DNA of 64,000 nt from Urechidicola croceus. Lineage in GTDB: Bacteria > Bacteroidota > Bacteroidia > Flavobacteriales > Flavobacteriaceae. The position numbers and the translations under genes were made by a program. This document shows, one piece after another, positions 38,762-45,073 of the stretch. The stretch spans positions 496,001-560,000 of the forward strand of contig CAJIZG010000001.1 of the NCBI GenBank assembly GCA_905181865.1, written 5' to 3'. The notes under the pieces were generated by a model. That model searched no databases. It was not told the origin of the DNA and was given only the letters and a program-made list of their open reading frames with translations. Position 1 is the stretch's first letter. The number at the start of each line of letters is the position of its first letter.

Positions 38762-38833
38762 TTAATGGTCACATGGTTCATCCATAACCCTCATTTCCTT
38801 AGGTGTATACATCTTTATATATGGATGTTTCAT
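38762..38833 (-). CDS. Mini-ORF copy C (23 codons)
   Basis: This is the same 72-nt frame as copies B and D, with a 20-nt spacer to copy B. The start context AAACACATGAAACA resembles the glpK context AAATACATGAAACA. Confidence 0.35.
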   Translation of the reverse strand: MKHPYIKMYTPKEMRVMDEPCDH

Positions 38834-38853
38834 GTGTTTATATGTATTGTTTT

Positions 38854-38925
38854 TTAATGGTCACATGGTTCATCCATAACCCTCATTTCCTTAGGTGTAT
38901 ACATCTTTATATATGGATGTTTCAT
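38854..38925 (-). CDS. Mini-ORF copy D (23 codons), next to glpD
   Basis: This is the first unit downstream of the glpD stop. Its upstream sequence (AACTAAATAGACAAAT) differs from the repeated leader, so it is probably the original from which the other units were copied. The encoded peptide equals copies B and C. Confidence 0.35.
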   Translation of the reverse strand: MKHPYIKMYTPKEMRVMDEPCDH

Positions 38926-38945
38926 ATTTGTCTATTTAGTTAGTT

Positions 38946-40505
38946 CTATAGTATATAATTTGAAGTGACTTTAATATAACTTGTTACTTGTTCAACTTCC
39001 CACTTTTTTGAATACCCCATTTCATTCGCCATAATACTCGCAACTTTAGGTGCCATTTTTACACTTTCTTCTGCATTTAGTATTTGACAGCGTGTCCTTC
39101 TTGCTAAAAAATCTTCAACCGTACGAGCCATTTCATGCCGAACCGCCCAAACAACTTGCGCTTTAATAATATTCAATGGCGTACTTAGTAATTCATGCAT
39201 TTCTTCTTGATCAGCTAAATTTAATATTTTCTCGGCATCCGATCCATAATACTCAAGCGAATTTTCTAAATTTAAATCATTGGTATAACCGTGAATTTTT
39301 AAATGCTTTGTTTTGGTCGCAATAGAATTCCATTTCAACCTGTTTTCTGCTGCATCCACTAATTCTTCACCCATTTTTCTAAAAGTGGTCCATTTACCGC
39401 CAATCATAGTCAATAATCCGGATTTGGAAGTAATAACTTTGTGACTTCTAGATATTTCCTTTGTTTTGTTATTATCACTACTAGAAGCGGCTAATGGTCT
39501 CAACCCTGCAAACGCACCCAATACGTCACTCCGTTTTGGAATCTTGGATAAGTATCTACCCGCTGTTTCCAAAATAAATTTTATTTCACTTTCTAGGGCA
39601 ATAGGCTCTAATGATTCCTTCTCAATGGGTGTGTCTGTTGTTCCTACAAGCACTTTATTGCACCAAGGAACAAGAAATAATACTCTACCATCATCCGTCT
39701 TAGGAATCATAATGGCATCCTGTCCGGGCAAAAATGATTTGTCTAAGACGAGATGTATTCCTTGACTGGGAGCAATCGTTTTTTTAGAATTTGGAAGATC
39801 CATTTTTAATATATCGTCCGTAAAAACTCCTGTTGCATTTACAACTTGCTTTCCTTTTACTTCAAATATTTTATCAGTCTCTTCATCTGTAAATCGAATT
39901 CCATTAATCATTCCAATGTTATCCTTTAGCAATCCATTTACCGAACAATAATTTAAGGCAACCGCACCATTTTCTATAGCTGTTTGAATAACATTGATAG
40001 CAAGTCTAGAATCATTAAATTGACCATCATAATATAAAATCCCTGCAGTAATTTTAGTTGGATTTAACGTGGTTAATCTTTTTAAAACATTCTTTTTTCT
40101 AAGTAATCTTGACCTCCCTAAACTTAATGATCCCGCTAGTAGATCATATAACTTTAGTCCAATCAAATATTTAATCTCTTCAAAAAAGCCATCTGCTGGA
40201 ATTATAAAAGACTGCCTTTTAACTATATGAGGTGCGTTCTTTATCAACAATCCTCTTTCAACAACAGCCTCTCTAACTAAACTAATATTTCCTTGTGCAA
40301 GATAGCGTACACCGCCATGAACCAATTTGGTACTCTTACTTGATGTCGATTTTGTAAAATCAGATTTCTCAAGCAAGAGTATTGAATATCCTCTTGTTGA
40401 AGCCTCTAAGGCAATTCCAATTCCTGTTGCGCCACCCCCAATTATGATAAAATCATATACTTTTGAAGTACTCGCAACCTTTGCGATCATCTCCTCTCTC
40501 TTCAT
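38946..40505 (-). CDS. glpD: Glycerol-3-phosphate dehydrogenase (aerobic, FAD)
   Basis: This 519-residue protein has the FAD-binding motif IIIGGGATGIGIALEASTRG near residue 20, KSTSSKSTKLVHGGVRYLAQG (conserved in GlpD), TPSQ-like SQGIHLVLD, and the C-terminal GGKWTTFRKMGEELVD followed by a helical domain with RHEMARTVEDFLARRTR. It oxidises glycerol 3-phosphate to dihydroxyacetone phosphate and passes electrons to quinone at the inner membrane. Its promoter contains repeated operator-like elements shared with the divergent regulator gene. It heads the glpD-[units]-glpK-glpF transcript. Confidence 0.95.
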   Translation of the reverse strand: MKREEMIAKVASTSKVYDFIIIGGGATGIGIALEASTRGYSILLLEKSDFTKSTSSKSTKLVHGGVRYLAQGNISLVREAVVERGLLIKNAPHIVKRQSFIIPADGFFEEIKYLIGLKLYDLLAGSLSLGRSRLLRKKNVLKRLTTLNPTKITAGILYYDGQFNDSRLAINVIQTAIENGAVALNYCSVNGLLKDNIGMINGIRFTDEETDKIFEVKGKQVVNATGVFTDDILKMDLPNSKKTIAPSQGIHLVLDKSFLPGQDAIMIPKTDDGRVLFLVPWCNKVLVGTTDTPIEKESLEPIALESEIKFILETAGRYLSKIPKRSDVLGAFAGLRPLAASSSDNNKTKEISRSHKVITSKSGLLTMIGGKWTTFRKMGEELVDAAENRLKWNSIATKTKHLKIHGYTNDLNLENSLEYYGSDAEKILNLADQEEMHELLSTPLNIIKAQVVWAVRHEMARTVEDFLARRTRCQILNAEESVKMAPKVASIMANEMGYSKKWEVEQVTSYIKVTSNYIL

Positions 40506-40533
40506 AAAAAATCATTTTATTTATTTAATCCAC

Positions 40534-40574
40534 TAAACCGAAATACAAATATAATAAAACGAAATAAAACGAAA
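40534..40574. promoter_or_regulatory. Three direct TAAAMCGAAA repeats, probable GlpR operator
   Basis: TAAACCGAAA (40534-40543) and two adjacent TAAAACGAAA copies (40555-40564 and 40565-40574) lie in the glpD/regulator spacer, spaced 21 and 10 bp, so all on one face of the helix. On the other strand they read TTTCGTTTTA, like the TTTCGTTT tandem operators of DeoR-family regulators. They flank the glpD -7 box closely, as expected for repression. Confidence 0.7.
40546..40553 (-). promoter_or_regulatory. -7 box of glpD
   Basis: The minus strand reads TATATTTG, an exact TAnnTTTG, 40 nt before the glpD ATG. It lies in the gap between the first and second operator repeats. Confidence 0.6.
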
Positions 40575-40627
40575 GTTAATTTTAGAGAAGTTTTATATTA
40601 AAAAAATTTATTAGTTCCTAAATAACC

Positions 40628-40635
40628 TATATTTG
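40628..40635 (+). promoter_or_regulatory. -7 box of the DeoR-family gene
   Basis: TATATTTG lies 20 nt before the ATG at 40656. The three operator repeats lie more than 50 bp upstream, so the regulator gene is probably less strongly repressed than glpD. Confidence 0.55.
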
Positions 40636-40655
40636 TTTTATAAATTTCATATCAA

Positions 40656-41423
40656 ATGACGTTAAATATCGCTGAGAGGCATGCAGAAATTCTAAAACAA
40701 CTAGAATTAATTGGCTCTGTAAATGTAAATGAATTGAGTAAAGAATTCAATGTTTCACAAGTAACCATTCGAAAGGATTTGAAGCTACTTGAAGAAAGAA
40801 AACTTCTTTATAGGTCACACGGTAAAGCCATCCCTTCAAATCCATACATTACGGAATACCATGTAAATATTAAAGAAAAACTTCAAACAAAGGAAAAAAC
40901 AAGAATTGCGACAGCCGCTAGTAGCATGCTACAGCCCGGAGATAGCATCATAATAGCATCAGGAACTTCTCTAACTGAGTTTGCACGTCATATTAAAAAT
41001 ATTGATGAACTTACTGTGCTTACAGCTTCATTAAATACCGCCTTAATTTTATCAGAGATCCCTAATATAGATGTAATCCAACTAGGAGGAAATGTTAGAA
41101 AAAGTTCTTCTTCAGTAATTGGGCCAATTAGTGAAAAAATGCTCGAAGAATTCACCTTTACAAAATTATTTTTGGGTGTGGATGGAATAGATATAGAATA
41201 TGGCTTAACCACAACCAATTCAATGGAAGCATCTCTAAACAAACAAATGATTAAAGCGGCTCAAAAGATTATCATACTTGCTGATTCATCCAAATTCGGT
41301 AAAAAAGGATTTGGTAGAATTTGCGGACTAGAAGACATAGATCAAATCATTACTGATAAGGGCATCGACCCGCAAACTAAAAGTAATTTACACAAATTAG
41401 GAATTGATGTTACCGCAGTGTAG
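40656..41423 (+). CDS. glpR: DeoR/GlpR family transcriptional regulator
   Basis: This 255-residue protein has an N-terminal DeoR winged helix (VNVNELSKEFNVSQVTIRKDLKLLEERKLL, residues about 21-50 in two parts). A phosphosugar-sensor domain follows, with SGTSLTEFARHI near residue 108, LFLGVDGIDIEYGLTTTN and LADSSKFGKKGF, all typical. DeoR proteins sense phosphorylated sugars; glycerol 3-phosphate is the expected inducer given the divergent glpD. The symbol rests on context and family. Confidence 0.88.
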   Translation: MTLNIAERHAEILKQLELIGSVNVNELSKEFNVSQVTIRKDLKLLEERKLLYRSHGKAIPSNPYITEYHVNIKEKLQTKEKTRIATAASSMLQPGDSIIIASGTSLTEFARHIKNIDELTVLTASLNTALILSEIPNIDVIQLGGNVRKSSSSVIGPISEKMLEEFTFTKLFLGVDGIDIEYGLTTTNSMEASLNKQMIKAAQKIIILADSSKFGKKGFGRICGLEDIDQIITDKGIDPQTKSNLHKLGIDVTAV

Positions 41424-41453
41424 CAAAATACTCCCTTATAAATAAAAAAACAC

Positions 41454-42476
41454 CTACTCATGATGATTTAACGTATAATTTCGCCATTTATTTAATGCAC
41501 CAACAATATCCTCTGGAAGCTCGGAATTAAATTGCATGAACTCTCCCGTTTTTGGATGTGTAAACCCTAATGTTTTGGCATGTAAGGCTTGTCTTGGCAA
41601 TACTTTAAAACAATTATCTACAAATTGCTTATATTTGGTGAAAGTAGTTCCTTTTAATATTCGATCACCTCCGTAACGTTCATCATTAAAGAGCGTATGA
41701 CCTATATATTTCATGTGTGCTCTAATTTGATGTGTGCGTCCAGTTTCTAATTTACATTCCACCAACGTAACATAACTAAATCTTTCTAGTACTTTAAAAT
41801 GAGTAACGGCATGCTTTCCAAAATCTCCTTCTGGAAACACATCCATTTGCAATCTATTCTTTAAACTTCTTCCAACATTACCTTCTATGGTTCCTTCATC
41901 CTCTTCAACATTCCCCCAAACCAAGGCTATATATCTGCGCTCCGTAGTGCGATCATAAAACTGCTTAGACAAATGCGCCATTGCATATTCAGTTTTTGCA
42001 ACCACCAATAAACCACTAGTATCCTTATCAATTCTATGCACGAGACCAGGTCGTTCATTACTATTTACGGGCAAGTTTTCTATATGATGGATCAATCCAT
42101 TCACCAAGGTTCCTGAATAATTACCATGTCCAGGATGCACCACCATTCCTGAAGATTTATTAACTACTATTACATCAGAATCTTCGTATATAATATCTAT
42201 AGGAATATCTTCTGCAACTAATAAATTTTCATGTGGTGGATGTGTTAAAACAACACGAACCACGTCATTTGGTTTTACTTTATAATTAGATTTTACCGAT
42301 TTTTCGTTTACAAGAACATTTCCGGCCTTGGCTGCTTGTTGAATTTTATTTCTCGTGGCATTTTCAATAAAATTCATTAAAAATTTATCCACTCGAAGTG
42401 GCTCTTGTCCTTCATGAGCAACATAACGAAAATGCTCATACAAGTCCTCATTCTCAATTCCCTGATCTTCTACCAT
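41454..42476 (-). CDS. rluD: 23S rRNA pseudouridine synthase RluD-type
   Basis: This 340-residue protein has an N-terminal S4 domain (VDKFLMNFIENATRNKIQQA) and the RsuA/RluD catalytic domain with the active Asp in RPGLVHRIDKDTSGLLV, plus CKLETGRTHQIRAHMK and a C-terminal HPKTGEFMQFNSELPED. RluD modifies uridines in helix 69 of 23S rRNA. The gene lies 2 bp after the PASTA gene in one operon. Confidence 0.92.
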   Translation of the reverse strand: MVEDQGIENEDLYEHFRYVAHEGQEPLRVDKFLMNFIENATRNKIQQAAKAGNVLVNEKSVKSNYKVKPNDVVRVVLTHPPHENLLVAEDIPIDIIYEDSDVIVVNKSSGMVVHPGHGNYSGTLVNGLIHHIENLPVNSNERPGLVHRIDKDTSGLLVVAKTEYAMAHLSKQFYDRTTERRYIALVWGNVEEDEGTIEGNVGRSLKNRLQMDVFPEGDFGKHAVTHFKVLERFSYVTLVECKLETGRTHQIRAHMKYIGHTLFNDERYGGDRILKGTTFTKYKQFVDNCFKVLPRQALHAKTLGFTHPKTGEFMQFNSELPEDIVGALNKWRNYTLNHHE

Positions 42477-42478
42477 TC

Positions 42479-43042
42479 TTATTTCGCTTTACCGTTACCA
42501 TCACCCAACTTCAACTCGACCAATGAGTTTTTCGGTAATTTATCTCCTACACGTATTTCCTTATCCTTATAAAATATGCCTCTCACCACATCTTTAGCAA
42601 TATCCTCGATATAGACAGGGTTCTCACCTACTCTAAAACCAACAGCTTTCAAAGTTACTTCAGCGTTTCTTCTTGTTTTCTGCAATATATCAGGCATATT
42701 TAGATCCTTATAGGTCGTCCTATTTATTTTTAAATAAATGCGTCTTTTCTCTTTCACAAATTCGCCATATTCCGGTGTTTGCTCAATAATTGATGATGGC
42801 GGAAAGTCCGGATTATAATTTGATGAATCAATTACCTCTAATCGTAAATCTAGTTCCTTCAAAATTGAAACTGCTTCTGTTACCGATAACTTAGACAAAT
42901 CTGGTACTTGAATTTTTTGATCATGATTGGTTGAATGATCTAGTGACTTTGCCAATAAAAAAATAAGAACTATGACTAGCACAAATGCATACGCCAACTG
43001 TTTTAAAAAGGACTTTGAAATAACAAATTTTAATAAACTCAT
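42479..43042 (-). CDS. PASTA domain-containing membrane protein
   Basis: This 187-residue protein has one N-terminal helix (about residues 10-30, LAYAFVLVIVLIFLLAKSL). Two to three PASTA repeats follow in the periplasm (IQVPDLSKLSVTEAVSILKE; LNMPDILQKTRRNAEVTLKA; then a shorter third). There is no kinase or transpeptidase domain. PASTA domains bind peptidoglycan or muropeptides. The pairing with rluD is common in Flavobacteriaceae. Confidence 0.88.
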   Translation of the reverse strand: MSLLKFVISKSFLKQLAYAFVLVIVLIFLLAKSLDHSTNHDQKIQVPDLSKLSVTEAVSILKELDLRLEVIDSSNYNPDFPPSSIIEQTPEYGEFVKEKRRIYLKINRTTYKDLNMPDILQKTRRNAEVTLKAVGFRVGENPVYIEDIAKDVVRGIFYKDKEIRVGDKLPKNSLVELKLGDGNGKAK

Positions 43043-43123
43043 AGGTTATTTTAATTTCAACAAATATATAAAACGTAAATACTAAGTTTTAATTATATTT
43101 AACAAAAATAAATTATCACTATA

Positions 43124-44032
43124 ATGGAAACAATTCTGATAACAGGAATAGGATTAATCGCTAAAGCGACAGGAAAACTACTTAGTTTAAAAGGGTATAA
43201 TGTCCATTATTTGACTAGGAATCCGAATAGACATCCAGCATTAAAAACTTTTAAATGGAATCTATCTTCCAAAGAAATTGATGTAAGCGCTTTTAAAGAT
43301 GTGACTACCATCATTCACTTAGCTGGCGCAAACATTGGTGAATCACGCTGGACTAAAAAAAGAAAAGAGGAAATACTGAAAAGTCGAACCGTAAGTACTC
43401 AACTTCTTTACGATACTGTAAAGGCAAACAACATTGCATTAGACGCATTCGTTGCTGCATCGGCCATTGGGTATTATGGTGCCATCACTACGGGCAAAAT
43501 ATTTGAGGAAAATGATACTCCTGGGTCAGACTTTCTTGGAAAAACTTGCCAATCATGGGAACAAACGTTAAATCAATTTACATTATTGAATACAAGAACT
43601 GTAATCCTCAGAACAGGCGTAGTTTTAGCTAAAAACGAAAGTGCTTTTCAAAAATTAATCAAGCCGTTCCAAAACAATGTTGGCGCTTCCCTAGGAAGCG
43701 GAAAACAATATATGCCTTGGATTCATATAAATGACATTGCTAATCTTTATTTGTTTTGTATTCAAAACAAATCAATTAGCGGTATATTTAATGCCGTAGC
43801 CCCAAGTTATATGGATAATAGAGAAATTACAGAAGCAATCTCTCGTAAACTTAATAAAAAAAATTGGCTTCCAAATATTCCTTCAACTTTACTTTATTTA
43901 TTATTTGGTGAAATGTCAAAAATTTTAACCGCTGGAAGTAGGATCTGTCCAAAGAAAATAATAAAAGAAGGTTTTAAATTTAAGTACAAGAATTTTGACC
44001 GTGTATTAGATAACCTACTAGAAAATAATTAA
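43124..44032 (+). CDS. TIGR01777 family NAD(P)-fold oxidoreductase with a degenerate nucleotide motif
   Basis: This 302-residue protein is of the SDR/epimerase TIGR01777 family: TIIHLAGANIGESRWTKKRK near residue 63, ASAIGYYG, then RTGVVLAKNESAFQKL, GSGKQYMPWIHINDIA and a C-terminal DUF1731-like end. The N-terminal loop reads LITGIGLIAKATG instead of the usual ITGGTGLIGK, one residue short and without the last glycine, so cofactor binding may be altered. Its stop overlaps that of the convergent MerR gene by 4 bp. Confidence 0.85.
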   Translation: METILITGIGLIAKATGKLLSLKGYNVHYLTRNPNRHPALKTFKWNLSSKEIDVSAFKDVTTIIHLAGANIGESRWTKKRKEEILKSRTVSTQLLYDTVKANNIALDAFVAASAIGYYGAITTGKIFEENDTPGSDFLGKTCQSWEQTLNQFTLLNTRTVILRTGVVLAKNESAFQKLIKPFQNNVGASLGSGKQYMPWIHINDIANLYLFCIQNKSISGIFNAVAPSYMDNREITEAISRKLNKKNWLPNIPSTLLYLLFGEMSKILTAGSRICPKKIIKEGFKFKYKNFDRVLDNLLENN

Positions 44033-44904
44033 GAATCTCTTAATTTCTTAAGCTCTTCAAAAAGAATCTCTGGAGTAGCGATATGTTTAAAATTATCTGG
44101 ACTTTCTGAAACATCGTACATACCAGCTACAAACAAGGGCGTATCAAAATTTCCCAGAACACCCTCAAAGGAGGATTTAAATTTATTTCCAATTGGAGTC
44201 ATAAACATAGTAAGAAACAAGTCCGCTTTTACAATTTTGTTAACATCTACAATGTTCTCTACAGGAACATTTTGACCTAAATACATCACTTTAAATCCTA
44301 AATCTTTTGCTATATAATTTGCCAAAAGCAAAGCTATTTCATGACTTTCATTTTCTGGCAAAAACATGATAATATTCTTAGCATCAATTTTTACTAAAGG
44401 AATCATATCTATGGCAGAAACAATTTTCTGCCTAATTAAATTTGACATAAAATGTTCTTGTGCAGGTATTGTCTTATTAGCAATCCACAAAATCCCGGCA
44501 TGGCCCAAAAAAGGATAAATCAAATTCATAACAGTGGATAAAAGACCATGCCTGTTAACGTGTCTCTGAAATATAGCACTAAAACTATCCTCATTCATTT
44601 CAATCATGCAGAGAGAAAGTCTATTTATATCATCATCAAATTTGGAAGATGAGTGAGAATTTAACTCAATAACTATAGTATGCAATTCATGCTCACTTAA
44701 TTTATCAATTTTTGAAATCTTATATCCATTGTTAATCAATATTGATATATTTATCAATCGTCGAAGCTCAGCATCTGAATAATAACGAATATTGGTCTGG
44801 GTTCTCTGAGGCTTTAAAAAACTATATCGTCTTTCCCACATTCGTAACGTATGTGATTTTATCCCAGTCAGGACTTCAACCTGAGACATTGAAAAGGTAT
44901 TCAT
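44029..44904 (-). CDS. MerR family regulator with B12-binding-type domain (CarH/LitR-like)
   Basis: The ATG at 44904 (MNTFSMSQVEVLTGIKSHTL) is chosen because a -7 box lies at 44922-44929, downstream of an alternative in-frame ATG at 44934. The 291-residue protein has a MerR helix-turn-helix (HTLRMWERRYSFLKPQRT), a four-helix segment with W140, E150 and H151 spaced as in the Wx9EH motif of CarH photoreceptors, and a Rossmann-like domain with PENESHEIALLL (His188 in the lower-ligand ExH position). It sits beside the carotenoid genes and probably controls them; CarH-type repressors respond to light through adenosylcobalamin. Confidence 0.82.
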   Translation of the reverse strand: MNTFSMSQVEVLTGIKSHTLRMWERRYSFLKPQRTQTNIRYYSDAELRRLINISILINNGYKISKIDKLSEHELHTIVIELNSHSSSKFDDDINRLSLCMIEMNEDSFSAIFQRHVNRHGLLSTVMNLIYPFLGHAGILWIANKTIPAQEHFMSNLIRQKIVSAIDMIPLVKIDAKNIIMFLPENESHEIALLLANYIAKDLGFKVMYLGQNVPVENIVDVNKIVKADLFLTMFMTPIGNKFKSSFEGVLGNFDTPLFVAGMYDVSESPDNFKHIATPEILFEELKKLRDS

Positions 44905-44921
44905 GTTTAAGTTATTTACAG

Positions 44922-44929
44922 CAAATATA
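44922..44929 (-). promoter_or_regulatory. -7 box of the MerR-family gene
   Basis: The minus strand reads TATATTTG 17 nt before the chosen ATG, which also decides the start codon. Confidence 0.55.
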
Positions 44930-44985
44930 GACAAAATAAAAATATATTTAATTTAACTAAACTGGAAATATAGGGGTGTTACTTA

Positions 44986-45010
44986 TTTTGTATAACTTTT
45001 TTATACAAAA
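44986..45010. promoter_or_regulatory. Perfect inverted repeat, probable MerR operator
   Basis: TTTTGTATAA and TTATACAAAA, exact reverse complements of 10 bp, are separated by 5 bp. The repeat lies in the spacer between the MerR-family gene and the fasciclin gene, upstream of the latter's promoter. TTGTATA-type half-sites recur at 45034 and in GTTATACAATG around the fasciclin start codon. Confidence 0.65.
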
Positions 45011-45033
45011 ACTTACACATCAAATTTTTTATT

Positions 45034-45049
45034 TTGTATATTTGTACAA
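45034..45049 (+). promoter_or_regulatory. -7 box inside a TTGTA/TACAA palindrome before the fasciclin gene
   Basis: TATATTTG (45037-45044) is an exact -7 box, 29 nt before the ATG. It lies within TTGTA-N6-TACAA, so a regulator bound to this site would directly block RNA polymerase. Confidence 0.6.
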
Positions 45050-45073
45050 GATTTAAACCTCAATAGTTATACA

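Larger units (their letters stand above)
38557..38925 (-). repeat. Four tandem 92/93-bp units between glpD and glpK
   Basis: Four head-to-tail copies are 92, 93, 92 and 92 bp long counted away from glpK. Read in the glp direction each begins ATGAAACATCC and ends with a leader AAAACAATACATATAAACAC (or a near variant). The unit next to glpK has one base change in its ORF and the glpK leader has a few changes; the other three are almost identical. The array abuts the glpK start codon exactly. Only 20 bp separate it from the glpD stop. The period is not a multiple of 3, so the ORFs stay separate. Confidence 0.95.

Noticed and set aside
38580-38765. 61-codon plus-strand frame crossing the glp repeat units
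   Set aside because: It is produced by repetition of the units on the non-operon strand and ends arbitrarily within a unit; the minus-strand mini-ORFs fit the unit boundaries.
38557-38925. The glp repeat array as a CRISPR array
   Set aside because: Units are contiguous and nearly identical over their whole length with no variable spacers, and there are no cas genes.
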